A stretch of DNA of 64,000 bases from Luzula sylvatica (GCA_946800325.1 OX326957.1:28057054-28121053); one strand, 5' to 3'; shown: positions 22,534-34,913, counted from the stretch's first letter. Notes: generated from the letters alone by a model not told the origin. A program made the numbers and translations.

Positions 22534-22599
22534 GTAATGATCAATGCGATGGTGTGATTTGTGGCAGGATAGGATGGTAGTGATGGGCAAAATCTCCGG

Positions 22600-23300
22600 A
22601 CAAAAAAATTATAAAATCTAGCGGGTTTTAAAATCTCAGGATAGGATAGTTGTAATGATCATGTAATTTACGCGAGCTGTTATTTTGTCCGGGTTTTAAA
22701 ATCTAGTCGGGTTTTTTTTCATTTTGGACTTAAAAAACGATAAAATCTTCGGACAAAAACCCGGCTAGATTTTAAAATCCGAACAAAATATCCGGCTAGA
22801 TTTAAAAACCTAGACGAAAAACCCAGCTGGATTTTAAATTCCGGACCAAAAACTCGCTCAAAATTCAAACATCAGTACTCATCATTATTTTTTGTCTTTT
22901 AGTGGACGAATTTTTAAAATCCGATACTTTAAGTTTTTTCTAGACTGGATTTTTAAATCTCGTTCTTTACAATTAATTAATTTTAATAGTATAAATTAGA
23001 GTTAATTAAGTATTAAACCGGCTGATTTTTAAAATCCGGTAGTTAGTGCTAAATAAATCGTCGGTATTTTAAAACCTGATAATTAGTGCTAAATAAATCG
23101 GCGGGATTTTAAAATCCGATGATATTAGTTTAATACTGTAAAAACTGACACAACACGTTTTGGAAGGTAATTAGAGTATCGGGATTTTAAAATCAGTTAC
23201 CGGCGGAATTTTAAAACCCGTTTCGGATTATATTTGGAATATTTTCAAAAAAAGGGTTATTTTTTGAATTTTAAAACCCGTTTCGGATTATATTTTAAAA
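22600..23300. repeat. Dispersed TTTTAAAAtCCgg palindrome array upstream of the PPR gene
   Basis: About fifteen variants of GATTTTAAAATCCGG lie in 700 bp directly upstream of the PPR start, in both orientations because the core is palindromic. Some are part of longer duplicates (AGTGCTAAATAAATCG twice; AACCCGTTTCGGATTATAT twice). Spacing is irregular. It may be a decayed satellite or a transposon's subterminal array; a regulatory role is not shown. Confidence 0.55.
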
Positions 23301-24878
23301 CCAGTTACATGCAGAAATACTCCTATATACAATCACGTAAACTCCAATAAAAAGTAAGTACGTAAAATTATTTTATCGGTATAACAATTTAATATATACA
23401 TATATAAAAAAATTACCTTTGTTACTTTAAAATAATAGTAAATTACATTCATTATATTCATACTGTTCGCTGTTGGAGATCAATATATATTACGAGTATA
23501 TTAATTTCATTAATCTTCTTCTCCAATTTTTTTGCACCGTAGTGAATTTTTTATCTTGGCGTTTGTTCTTCCTTTAAAGCACGATGCGATATATAAATCT
23601 ATAGATTTAATTAAAATACCATGATATAGCGATTTAATCATATTAGATATTTACCTTCTTGGTAATTTGAGTCTTCAACCTTGACATGTCATCCTCCTTT
23701 TTGGCTGCCAAGTTATTGTAAAAACTGACATGATTTAAATCAATTCATTAGTTTTAAATAAAGTGCTCATGTGACGTTATTGTAAAAACTGACATGATTT
23801 AAATTTAATTAAAAGTAATTTTAAAAAATAACTAACGAATGTTATATTCATATTTATGATGATTTGTATTTATTACATTTATAAATTATGCAAAAAAATA
23901 ATTTCATATATACAAAATATTAGAGTCCTAAATTTTTCTGAACATAAAAAATCATCCAAATTATAACCCGTTCGTAATATTAGGAAAAAAAAAATTGCAT
24001 GATTTATATATTATGAAAACAATATTAGATAAATAAATAAATAACGTTCGTCGTAAATCAAAAATATATATATGTGATTTGGTAAAAGAAAATTTGAAAT
24101 CGTTCTTAATTAAACAATGTGAGATCTTGCAATAACGTCGCACTATCTTTAAAGAAAGAGAAAAAAAAACTCACTTTATTACGGGACATAAGAATAGCGT
24201 GCATTAATGTTATAACCTCATTCGGGGCCGATCTGATAGGATAGGCGGACTCGGACAGTGTCAAGAGCCCAAAATTTCACGAGGCCTTATATATATATAG
24301 TATATACTATAATGTAATTATGTTATAAGATATTTACTTTGAATCCTTTATCACAATACACAAATACACAGCTAGTTATTTCTATTTTTATGTTTCTTTT
24401 TATGATTTCTTTCCTTCTTTACTCTATTTTTCAGCCGTGAATACATTCTAATTTCAATTATTTCTTTATTGTCATTCTCTAATTTCTCCAAGAAATCTGC
24501 ACCAAATCTTTCTAAAACAAATCGTAGACTTCTTCAAAAACAATTTCGATTCTACAGGAGACCCTTTCGAAATTTCTCCAACAAAACTGCAACAATTCTG
24601 AAAGAAATATGCAACACATTTCTTCAAAAACCATTTCGATTCTACAACATATGCTTTGTTTAATTCGTCATTTTTCAGTTTTATTTTTTTCTAACTTCCA
24701 ATGTCAATTCGATTTCAGTCTTTTGTTATTCTTAGTTCGGTTTGTCGCAATGAAGCTTAAATGCTTAATCTCTCAAGAGCAATATGACTCTTTGATTGAA
24801 GAATCGGCAAATCGTTGTTCTTTGGCATTGTAAAATTAAAATCGGTAACTTCTTGTATTTTTTTTATGGATAATTATA
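23301..24878. other. AT-rich intergenic sequence
   Basis: GTTATTGTAAAAACTGACATG occurs twice near 23713 and 23778. Around 24225-24285 a fragment (GGGGCCGATCTGATAGG, later GAGCCCAAAATTTC) resembles hAT-flanking sequence. A 30-bp stretch with CAATTTCGATTCTACA is duplicated near 24540 and 24630. No gene recognised. Confidence 0.35.
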
Positions 24879-25178
24879 CTCTTCCCCCTCAATTCCTCCC
24901 ACTATTCAGGATGTCATCACTATGATGTCATAGTGGGGGATGGAATTAATATCCATCTCCAATTTGTAAACCCCCTCCCCCAATTTCAATTGACGGGTAA
25001 TTGTGTTTTGGATTAACGGTTAATTCAAATATAATTAACACGTAATACAATTGTATTAGTCATCAACATAATTAATAATTTTAATTAACGGTTAATATAA
25101 TTCACCGGGTACAATTTTGGGAGATATCAATTAGCCTCCCATATCGTGAATAGTGGAGGGAAATTGGGGGGGCACAGT
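24879..25178. mobile_element. MITE-like element with imperfect terminal inverted repeats
   Basis: The left end (CCCCCTCAATTCCTCCCACTATTC) and the reverse complement of the right end (CCCCCCCAATTTCCCTCCACTATTC-like) match over about 28 bp with a few differences; the middle is AT-rich with short TTAATTAACGG-type repeats. No clear target duplication, so superfamily and exact ends are uncertain. Confidence 0.45.
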
Positions 25179-26747
25179 AAATGACATCTTTTTTTATTGT
25201 TTAGGTTATGCTCGGAAGATGAAGACTCTTTTGCATCAAATCTTGTGTCATGTTGTTTTGAATAATAATTCGTTTGAATGTGAGTGATTTTCTCGAATGA
25301 TATTTTATTTTGCTAATTTGTAAGAAATTTTACATAGTTTGTTAAAGAGTATAAAAAATTATGTTGTTAGATTATGCGAAGTAAAAGATTTTTTTTTTGT
25401 CGAGAGTTTTTCAGACTTTTGAGCCGCCTCTAACCTCATTGTCTTCAACCATGGTGGATGTCATCGGGAACTTGGAGAAGCCGGTTGCGAAATTAAGATG
25501 TTAAACCATGTTTTTGTGTGTTAATTTTGAAGGTGTTAAATCACATCCACGTCATCAAGGATGTGGGGGGTGGGGGGTGGGGGGTGGGGGTATGTCCAAC
25601 ATTTTTCTAAAATAAATATATCATGATGCCTCTTAATTTGGTGGTGTCCTAGTCCAAAAGCTTGGTGGGTTTGTTCTTGGGCCGGACCTGTATGCGTGAG
25701 CCGGGGGTCCAAAGATGGATTAGGATTTATGTAAAAAATATTGTTTTGTGTTGTTTGTTTAATATATAGTTAAATTATTAATGGTTAGAAATGCTTGATG
25801 GTGAAATGGTGGGAAATTATGATAATCACAATCGTTTATTATGGTTTAATTAATGTTTGAAAATGTCTAGTTCAACTTTTTATCTTGTAATTTGTCTGTT
25901 GATCCATTCCCTGTATATATTACTTGTTATATATTTGATAGTACCCCTATGCTTCCTGCAACAAATATACCTGTTACGTGATAATGTTGTTTTTATAATT
26001 TCATGCACTGTTTATAATATACTAAATTTATACCAATATAAAATAACTTTTATGAACTTAGAAAACTAAATTTATACACAATTAATGAACTTATAAAACA
26101 TATACAATTTTGATGAATCTTTAATTTGTTTTAGCAAGCTACCATTGTCTGTGTGTACACTTCTGTACGTACTGGTATAAGCGGCGTCGTGTAGCCATGT
26201 AAGTTAGCTCATAAATAACAACAAATTTGTAGAAGAAGAAAAAATAGAGATATTTCTTGATTTTGGTTTAAAACCATTTATGCGAATTTTTCTTTTTTAA
26301 GTAAATATATAGTCAAATTATTTGTTAAGTAAAAAAAATTGCATTCTAACAACGCTTAATTTCAGTCAAAAACTAACTAAATTTTCGGCATTTACCACCA
26401 ATATTTATCAATAAACAAGTTTATAGTTTAAATAAACTACTTTTATAAGTCTGAGTCAGAATATATATCATTTGGTAGATAATTTTTAAAGTTTTTTAAA
26501 GTGTTAAAAACATACAGCCACTAAAATAGAGTATTAAATATATAATAATTAATTATATGGTCCAAATAATCTCCAATAAAAACATATACATACGTTGCTA
26601 TCAATAATACATAATTTGAGGTACTTATCTGAAAAAAACGTCACTTTCTTCGAAGTAAAAAAATCCTCCACAATAATTCACTCGCAAATAAGAGGGGAAG
26701 AAAAGAACCATTCTCTCTCCCATCCGAAGTCTCTCTGTCTGGTTCCA
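25179..26747. other. Intergenic to START gene promoter
   Basis: Contains the G-run cluster at 25565-25590 (listed separately) and, near 25655-25695, a hAT-like right end (CTTGGGCCGGACCTG) without a matching left end. The last 150 bp before 26748, with CTCTCTCCC, are presumably the START gene leader. Otherwise AT-rich. Confidence 0.4.
25565..25590 (+). repeat. GGGGGGT tandem with G-quadruplex potential
   Basis: Four G runs of 6, 6, 6 and 5 are separated by single T residues. This meets the strictest G-quadruplex pattern (four runs of at least three G, loops of one). It is intergenic, about 1.2 kb upstream of the START-domain gene and on its coding strand. Confidence 0.85.
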
Positions 26748-28385
26748 ATGGAGAAGCCTCATCTCGTAATCCCACACTTTCTCCTCGCCCGCGGGTTCTG
26801 GCTAGTCGGACCCAACGGCAGAGGATGGGCCACTGCTACGGTGCTTCTTCTTTTATTCTTCCACTTTCTCCTCCGCCGCTTTCGTCGCCGTTCCGCTGCG
26901 ACTGTCGCCGTATGTTCTTCTCCATCGGGTGAATCGCCGATTTCCGGCAATATTTCTTCCGGGTCAAGGTTTGTTGATCGAATTGTTCATCTTAAACCCT
27001 CATTTTACTCTTCGTTGAAATTAACTTCGGAGCAATCATCAAATTTCAGGATAGCGAGCATAATAACAGACGCGGATTTGGGGGAATTGATTAAAAGCCT
27101 GGACGCTAATCCCACAAAGGAAAAGGCAAATTGGGAAGATGTAATCTCGAAGAAAAACAATTCGATATCGTACCAAGCTTGGCGTCACAAACACTCGGTA
27201 AATATACCATTTCCTCAAAATAATATATCATTTATATATATACAACAAAGTATATTAAATACTAAGATTTTCTTGTCACTGACAGGTGGGACCCCCAAAA
27301 TATCTGAGCACGACAACATTTGATAAATGCTCTCCTGAGATTCTGCGCGATTTCTACATGGACAATGAATTCAGAAAAGATTGGGATAACACGATATTAA
27401 AACACGACCAAATCCAAATTGACGGTACCACCGGTACTGAAATTGGCCGTACCGTGAAGAAATTTCCATTTTTAACCCCGAGAGAGTATGTATTAGCATG
27501 GCGCGTTTGGGAAGGAAAAAACGGTAGCTTTTATTGCTTCATCAAGGTAATTTTGCGTTTATACCCCCTATAAAACCTTGAATTATCTTATTTATCCCCT
27601 ATAGCAAAGGGAATTTTGCACTTATACCCCTAAAATTGTTGTTTTTCTATTTTGAAAGGAATGTGAGCATCCTCTTGCACCGAAACAAAAGAATAATGTA
27701 CGTGTCAGCATTTTCAGATCGGGTTGGTGTATTCGTAAAGGTACGATTCACACTTTTTTGCACTTGGATCCAATAAATTATCATATTCTAATTTCATCCA
27801 AACGTAATTTCTTTTCATATCGGCAGTGCCTGGTACGGATGCGTGCGAGATAAAAGTGGTACACGAGGAGGCGAATGGAATGAACGTCGAAATGGCCAAA
27901 CTTGCTTTTGCAAAGGGAATTTGGAATTACGTGTGCAAAATGGACCGTGCATTTCGCCGCTATTCCAGTTCTTATTCCGCCTCCTCTTATTCCCCTTCTA
28001 TTCTCTCCATGCGCTCCCTCATAAAAAAGGTAATGATTAATTAATTAAATAAACAAATTAATATTATCTTTTTGGAAATTTACAAAAATGCCCTTCGTTT
28101 TTATCGCAGGTGCCTTCGTCGCTAGAGACGAACTCAACCAGAGAGGAAATCGTTTCGGCCTCCAGTGGCATTTCTGATAATAAGCAGCAAGTTAGGGGTG
28201 GAAACTCTATGCAAAGACGAATTACCAAAATGCCCTCGAGGAAATGGATTACGAATGGACTTCTTTTGGCCGGAACGGTAATTTGCCTTTCGAAAGGGCG
28301 ACCTACTCTCGGTGCCCAGCTGGCAGTGGCTTGCATTTTGAAAAAGCTAAGAAATAAAGATAACGATGATAAGAATAAGAATTAA
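26748..28385 (+). CDS. START-domain lipid-binding membrane protein (CP5-like)
   Basis: Five exons, 26748-27197, 27286-27546, 27659-27740, 27827-28029 and 28110-28385, all with GT/AG borders, join to 423 codons plus stop. Residues 27-42 (WATATVLLLLFFHFLL) form an N-terminal membrane segment followed by RRFRRR. A START (StAR-related lipid transfer) domain follows at about 100-330, recognised by KCSPEILRDFYMDNEFR, WDNTILKHDQIQ, GRTVKKFPFLTPREYVLAW, VSIFRSGWCIRKVPGTDACE and MNVEMAKLAFAKGIWNYVC. A second hydrophobic stretch lies near the C-terminus (TNGLLLAGTVICL). This layout matches the plant CP5-like group (At1g64720, At3g23080, At4g14500), expected to bind a lipid or sterol at a membrane. The first ATG of the frame is used; the leader is CT-rich. 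Confidence 0.93.
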
Positions 28386-28780
28386 GTAATGAAATGAAAA
28401 TGTGGAGATTGGGTTGCTGCAATTTTGTAGATTATTATTTGATGGTAAAGTATGTATATATAATTTTGATATTATTAATTGGTGGGTATTAATAATTAAT
28501 TAACAGTGACAAAACTTTTGATATATTTTATTTTCTTAGCTTGGACAAACAATAAATTGTCGGATCCTTTTCCTTATTTCCTTTTTTTATTTTCTTGATG
28601 AGAATTGTTTTATCTTTTTGTTTTAATGTTCATAGATATTTGTATATATGTATATATTATTATTGTATTTCTACAATAATATACTATTTCGACCTCCTTA
28701 AAAAAATCATACTGATTTATTTAAAATATAATATCTAAACTTCCAAAAATAAAATGTTATATTCAACCTTTCGTATATCA
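28386..28780. other. 3' flank of the START gene
   Basis: AT-rich with no recognised element; presumably contains the START gene 3' UTR. Confidence 0.4.
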
Positions 28781-28789
28781 TAAAAAATA

Positions 28790-29957
28790 GGGAAATTTTT
28801 AATGTCAGACACAAATAAACTAGAAATTATAAAAATAGTCATAGTAGTTATGAAATTACCAAAGACAATTTGGACTTTTCAAAAATCGAGACCATATCAT
28901 AATTGATTTTCCTTGATATTGGACCTCATAATTCATATTGCACCAATATATGTCTCCAATATTTATATTATTGAAAAGAAATAAATATCAATATAAATAC
29001 TATAATTTATTATTAAATCATAGAAAATTATATTTGTTTTACAAAATAAAATGTGTGCCTATTAAAAAATATTCATATTTTTGTAAATGATATATCTAAT
29101 AGTGTATTTTATTTCGCGAATAAAAATCTTATTTTCAAGAAATATTTTATACCCAAGAAAATATTACAAATATTTAAATTATTTTTGGTTTTCTACGAAT
29201 TAATCATGAGCCTCGCCCGGAATATCATTACTAATTTGTAGAAAACCGCAAATGTTGTAAAATATAATTTGTTTTTAAAAATATTATAAAAATGATAAAA
29301 GATTTTTTTTTTTTTTAATGACACCCAACAAACAATAGCTTGTCGTTACCGGTACCTTTTTTTATATGATACCGATGGGATTCAAACTCATAACATCTTC
29401 AACATATAATTTCATTGTGTCAAACACTCAATCAACTAGGCTACGGGGCCATTAGCAAATGATAAAAAATTTTACAAATTGTTTTAAATGTTATTAATAT
29501 TTAAGAATACTAAAACATAATGTATAAAAATATTATAAAAGGATGTAACATAATTTTTCAAATGGACACTATGAAAAATATAACTTAAATTTAATAGTAA
29601 TAATTTCTTGTATTAAATATTTTTGAAAATAAGATTTTTATTTGCGAAATAAAATACTATTAGATATATCATTTTGTAAAATATGAATATTTTTTAATAG
29701 ACACACATTTATTTTATAAAACAAATATAATTTTCTAAAATTTAATAATAAAATATAATATTTATTTTGATATTTATTTCTTCTTCAATAATATAAATAT
29801 TGGAGACATAAAATTGTGTTATATGGAGTTCAAGAAAATCAATTATGACATGGTCTCGACTTTTGAAATGTCGAGATTGTCATTTTGATAATTTCATAAC
29901 TATCATGACTATTCTTGTAATTTCTAATTTGTTTGTGTCTATCAGTAAAATTTCCCC
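28790..29957. mobile_element. Fold-back (long terminal inverted repeat) transposon with nested SINE
   Basis: The left arm (28790 to about 29280) and the reverse complement of the right arm (about 29470 to 29957) match along nearly 480 bp: GGGAAATTTT...CAGACACAAAT at the outer end, TCAATTATGA / TTTCAAAAGTCGAGACC further in, and GCGAATAAAAATCTTATTTT near the centre. Flanks TAAAAAATA (28781-28789) and TAAAAGATA (29958-29966) agree at 8 of 9 bases, which suggests a Mutator-like long-TIR element. There is no coding capacity. The copy-2 SINE sits near the centre of symmetry. Confidence 0.8.
29290..29467 (-). mobile_element. tRNA-derived SINE, copy 2
   Basis: The body (29301-29456) on the minus strand has an A box (TAGCCTAGTTGATTGAG), a B box with two changes from copy 1 (AGTTTGAATCC), and ends in a run of A residues (T run 29303-29316 on the plus strand). 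It is flanked by the 11-bp duplication AAATGATAAAA (29290-29300, 29457-29467). It belongs to the same family as the copy at 18669-18821 and is inserted within the fold-back element, so it is younger than that element. Confidence 0.88.
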
Positions 29958-30217
29958 TAAAAGATATTATATTCATCGTTAATTTTTAGGAAGTTTTCAC
30001 AAAATAACCCTGATATCTTATTAATTGCTTCTAATATCCTTATTTTTTTACAAAACCCTTAAATTAACCAGTGCGATATCACAAAATAATTCCCTCTATT
30101 TTTGCGGTGTTGCCAAACTCACGAATATATTAGTGTGTAAACTAATTTGATGATCTTTTTCGATGATTTCTCACCTTTGGTATTACAGTCAAAATCAGAT
30201 TTTTTCCGTTAATGTGA

Positions 30218-30737
30218 CACTTTACTAGGGGTGGACATTCGGTTGAACCGAACCGAACCGAACCGAATAAGAACAAACCGAATTAAACCGAACCGGACTA
30301 AATTCAAACCGAACCGAACCGAATAAAATTTGAACCGATTTAAAACCGAACCGAATAAACCGAATTTCTTATTCGGTTTATTCGGTTGAACCGAATTAGA
30401 AGTTTTATAATGTTAAAATTCAAGTGGTATTTAGTAAAAAAATATAAAAACAGATCATATAAAATGTATTTATCGTTATTTTTAATTTTACAGTATTAAA
30501 TTAAAAAAAAATTTAAATGAACATAATAAAAAAGTAAAAAATAGTGTTAATCGGTCGGTTCGGTTTAATCGGTTCTGGAAATACCAAACCCGAACCGAAC
30601 CGAATAAACCGAACGATATCAATTTTTGAACCGAACCGAACCAAATAAACCGAAAAACCGAACCGAATAAACCGAATTCGATCGGTTCGGTTCGGTTCCC
30701 AAATAAACCAAACCATTTGCCCACCCCTACACTTGAC
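30218..30737. mobile_element. GGTTCGG-type hAT MITE
   Basis: The element is 30226-30729 (504 bp), beginning TAGGGGTGGACATTCGG and ending in CCCACCCCTA, flanked by CACTTTAC and CACTTGAC (7 of 8 identical). About 150 bp at each end consist almost wholly of GGTTCGG / CCGAACC and ATTCGGTTT units; the middle is AT-rich. It is the complete relative of the truncated copy at 9876-10204. Eight-base duplications fit hAT. No coding capacity. Confidence 0.85.
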
Positions 30738-31578
30738 AGAGTGCGAAATTTGAGAAGCCGCAAAAGTTGAAGTTTTACGGTCACCTGACAAGCGTCTTAC
30801 ATGTATCAATTAGTGACAAATTTTGATGTGTGTGCGATTTGTGTTATCGCAAAACATTTAATAATTTGACCGTTGCGACTCTTTCATATCGCTATAAAAT
30901 ATTCCCCCTCATCCTCACTTTTTCGCATAACTCATTCCCTCTCACACACCATACTCATTCTCTTTCTCACACAACACTTATTTTTAAATTTTTAAGACTC
31001 TTTCTTCTTTCATCACATATTTTTGTTTTCCTCTCCATAAATTAAAGTAATGTTATTTATAATTTATATTAATATTTTTTTTGTATTATTTTCATCACAA
31101 ATTTGTATGTTTAATATGTTATTTGTTGTTTTTTCTTATTGAAGATTTTTTTCGAGTTTTTCTACAAAGATTAAAAAAAAAAGGTATTTGACATGACATA
31201 ATACTATTTAGTATTTACCCATGAAATAATCAGTTGTTTACATTTTTCATTTTTCTTAACCGCGTGAAAATGAACGGTATTGTAAAACTCGCAAAAGCAC
31301 CGACAGAAAATATAAAAGGGAAGTAATTCAAACAACGTTAATTTGGGAAATTTGTGAAATAACAGGGTTATTTAGAAAGAAAATGATAATTTTAACATAA
31401 AGAATACACGGTTTTAAATTTGATTCCATACAGTATTTTAAAATTTTCAGAGGATAAATAACTAAATATGTTTACGATAAATGTGATATTTTCATTTTTA
31501 GAGGGGTTAATATGTAAATCCCCAAAGATTCAAAGAGATAGAGAATGAACGAGTGAAGCGGGAGGTGGAAGCACATCA
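30738..31578. other. Upstream region of SECE1
   Basis: AT-rich; a CT/CA-rich stretch lies at about 30900-30985. The SECE1 leader, with AGAGATAGAGAATG, precedes 31579. No other element recognised. Confidence 0.4.
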
Positions 31579-32085
31579 ATGGCGGTTTCCTGCTCAATCA
31601 CCCCCTTCAATCACCTTTACCTCCTTCCCCTCCGCTCCAAATCCCTAGTAGTGACCCCGCCTCTCCACCTCTCCCCCTCTTCTCTCTCCGTCAGTCACCC
31701 CGTTCTGGCCCCAATCCGCCTCTCCGCTTTCCAATCAGAAAACACTAACCCTACAAATCCCGATGAAACCATAGAAGTTAAACCCGAACCGGAATCCGAA
31801 TCGGAAGAAAAGGCCACAGATTCATCATCCGAACTGGCATCGGAGCTGAAGCAGATGCTTAGTGAAAAAAAGGAGAGAGAGAAACAAGATGACAATTTGT
31901 TTGCTGGAGTAGGACAAGAGGTGAGAGAGATCGAATGGCCTAGTTTGGGGAAAGTGTTGAGTACCACTGGCGTTGTGCTGGCCGTAATCGCAGGATCGAC
32001 GGCCGCTTTGTTGTCAGTCAACGGCTTGCTTGCCGAGATCTCTGACAAGGTTTTTGCTGGAAAAGGGGTTCAGGATTTCTTCTGA
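31579..32085 (+). CDS. SECE1: Chloroplast preprotein translocase subunit SecE (SECE1)
   Basis: An intronless gene for 168 residues. Residues 1 to about 45 are rich in Ser, Pro, Leu and basic residues with few acids, as in a chloroplast transit peptide. An acidic linker follows (about 55-100, EVKPEPESESEEK). The SecE domain is at about 105-165: EVREIEWPSLGKVLSTTGVV, then a single membrane span (about 127-147, VVLAVIAGSTAALLSVNGLL). The E-(I/W)-x-WP motif before one transmembrane helix is diagnostic of the short SecE type. With SCY1 the protein forms the thylakoid Sec channel that passes or inserts thylakoid proteins. Length and single span agree with Arabidopsis SECE1. The ATG is the first in frame and is followed at once by the transit peptide. 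Confidence 0.94.
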   Translation: MAVSCSITPFNHLYLLPLRSKSLVVTPPLHLSPSSLSVSHPVLAPIRLSAFQSENTNPTNPDETIEVKPEPESESEEKATDSSSELASELKQMLSEKKEREKQDDNLFAGVGQEVREIEWPSLGKVLSTTGVVLAVIAGSTAALLSVNGLLAEISDKVFAGKGVQDFF

Positions 32086-32676
32086 AGATTTTCCTTTCTT
32101 GTAAGTATTCCTTTGTTCAAATGAAGTATTTGCTTTGTTCAAATGAAGTATTTGCTTTTTGAGCTCAAAACGTGCCTAAATTCGCCCGTTTTGCATCGGT
32201 TTATTGATTGTTTAAATTGTTCTGTTTGTGCTCAAGCGTTCCTTTGATGATGATACTAGTTTGAAAAATACAAGTGTTAATGATATTTCTTACGTTTTTT
32301 CGAATTATTCATTATATTTTGTATGTATATTATGATAACCGAAAATAATGGTAATAATTAAGACATTTTTGTGAAATTAGAAAAGAAAGGGTATACGTGA
32401 TATTTTATGACGTTAAAATTTAAAAACCTCTCGAACGAACAGACACGAAGAGTTCTATTCATAATCGAAGAGTCTCGAACGAACATACACGAAGAGTTCT
32501 ATTCATAATCGAAAAGTCTCGAACGAACAGACACGAAGAGTTACATTCATATTCGAAGAGTCATTTTATGAGTTTAGGTCATTGATTCAATCAACGGAAC
32601 CATCAATATAAATCACTGTTTTTAATACAAATTCGATTTGTAATGGTGATCCTGTAAATAGCCTACGGACTTTGAG

Positions 32677-32707
<31 letters not shown>

Positions 32708-34913
32708 AAACCATGTTTTAACATTTTAGGTACCGATTGTGATAATATGTTGAAATTATTCTTTTCCTTATTATGTGTTAAATGGAGAATATTAAGATCT
32801 AAAATTTTAATCAGGTTTGGTTAATTTAAAATTTTATTAAGTTGTATTTTATGGTCTGCTAGAAAGCTTATCGAATCTTTCGCCAAAACTTGCTAGCTCA
32901 AAATCCGGGAAAGCTGGTTTCTCGAAAATAGGTGAGGGGCTCCATTCTATATAAATCGAAAAAATAAAATGAAAATGCACTATGTTTTCGTCTCAACAAT
33001 ATCATTTTCTTTATATATTTTTATTAGAGATGATTTCCATTCCTCCTTAATTGGTGTAATTGCTGCCTAAAAGTTGTCCCTCAATTTTATACATTTTTAT
33101 GTCTTGTAATATCTTTATAAGTGTATCTTCGTATGTACAATATACCTTTTTTGGATAATAATAATAATGGATGAGCCAGCAATGGCCTTTCCATACACAT
33201 TTGCTAAAAAAAATGGTATTTACGATTGGAGTTACATTTTTCTTGAGAAAGAAAAAAGAAGAAGAGGAAAATGTCATGGCTCATGATTTTTACAATCTAA
33301 TTGACCAAAAATAAAAGAAAAGATAAAGAAATCCTAATTAGGGTTAGTCAATTTTCAACATCCTTTGTCTTGCGTCGGTATCGTGTACCGGCGGCATTTG
33401 CCTTCCACCGATACCGTCTGTCAAATGCCGACACCACGTGCCATTTGCCGTGTGACTGAAAATCACACTGAAAATGTGAAACTTAAACACTAAATTCTCA
33501 TCCGAATCTCAAGTGTTGCCCTCCATTTGTCGTGTGTCATATGTCTTATGCCGAGAAAAAAGAAAGAACTTGAGATCGAAACCGGCCTTGCATAATTCTG
33601 CCAAGAAAGTTCATTTATACCATAATACAAAAGAGGTGCCTCACAGAGAAGGATGGTGAGTCCTCTCAGATCGCTGGTAGGGGGTCGAGGCTGGAGGTGG
33701 TCGAGCGGAGGAAGGGGATGGGTCGGGGGGACTCGGCTGGATTGGTCTTGGCGGAAGAGTGAGGTAAAGATGAGGGAAGGCGGAGGTGGGGGTGGAGGCC
33801 TCCACCCCAAGCTTGGTCTTCTTCTTTTTTCGCTCTTTTAGGTTTTTAGAAGAGAGATGAGTAAGTGGGATAATGGGGAGGGAGAGACTACATGCACCGA
33901 ATCAAATTATCGAAGTTATCCTGAAACATCATTTTTTGTAAAAAGAATCAAGGGCCCACGCGAGACCCATGAGTAATTTGTATACATTTTTATGTTTTGG
34001 GAATGTGTGTGTATTGTTTCGGGAGCTCAAGTGTTTTTGAAAGAAATATTATAGAAGAGGGATACCGTCTTTCTTTAGAATAATATATTGTAGAACACAT
34101 CCATATCCATATGCTTATTCGGCGAAACAAGCAAATCACCAATTGACATATCATCAAAAAAATATTGATTTAAATAAACAACAAACAATCGACAAAACAA
34201 ATGTCAAGGTTTTATTGGTTTGTTCCGTTAAACATCTTGAATCTATTACATGATATAATTTTTCAGAATTTTAATTAGACTCGTGGAACCAAGTAAAGTT
34301 TATTTTCGGACCATAGGGGGACAGGTTCCCGCCATTCCATGTCATTAATATTATCGATATTGTTTTGAAACAATCAAATAAAATTTGAACCAAGATTTAT
34401 AACCTTCACTACCTCCCAATTGTAGGGTACAAAATTTGAATGTCGAAGATAAATAATTCATCTTCATTTTCTTTTCATTCCTTTCATTTAAAACTTTTAA
34501 AACTTTGGAGCAAGCCTATTCTTTCCTAGTATTCCAATTAGTAAGACTTTTGTGATTCATGATAAAATGGAGTTGGCTATTAGTTTGATCTCGGGACCAG
34601 ATTAATCTTTAGCTTTTATCGCTTGAATCATGAAGTCCCATGAAATATCATAAGTGGTGATTCATTTCGATCACAATAACTAATAGTCTCTCGACGAATG
34701 CCATTTAAACTCATTGACTCGGGTCGATATATTTTCTTTTATTCTATTCGCAATAATCATTGAAACTGACCGCTGAATGGAATCGGTCTATTCGCAATAA
34801 TCATTCAACAAATAAATTAGAGAAATATTCAAATATCTATACAAATGTCTATATCATGAACCATGCAGTAGAGATACAAATAACTTCAAAAGGAAGATGA
34901 TTTGACAAAAATA
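32086..34913. other. Intergenic with tandem repeats and an A26 tract
   Basis: Holds the 44-bp tandem repeat at 32431-32562, a run of 26 A residues at 32678-32703, and a GC-richer stretch at 33600-33840 with long poly-Pro/poly-Gly frames on both strands that do not look like a gene. Near 34735-34810 TCTATTCGCAATAATCATT is duplicated. No gene recognised. Confidence 0.4.
32431..32562. repeat. 44-bp tandem repeat, three copies
   Basis: Units start at 32431, 32475 and 32519 with TCGAACGAACAGACACGAAG and continue AGTT(C/A)(T/C)ATTCATA, then TCGAAGAGTC. They differ at only a few positions. The array lies about 350 bp past the SECE1 stop. Confidence 0.9.

Noticed and set aside
20173..22590. PPR start at 22590
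   Set aside because: That position is a TTG; the first ATG in frame is 22533.
33490..33841. Poly-Pro or poly-Gly protein frames on both strands
   Set aside because: Both come from one GC-rich low-complexity patch; neither has a conserved motif and they overlap completely.
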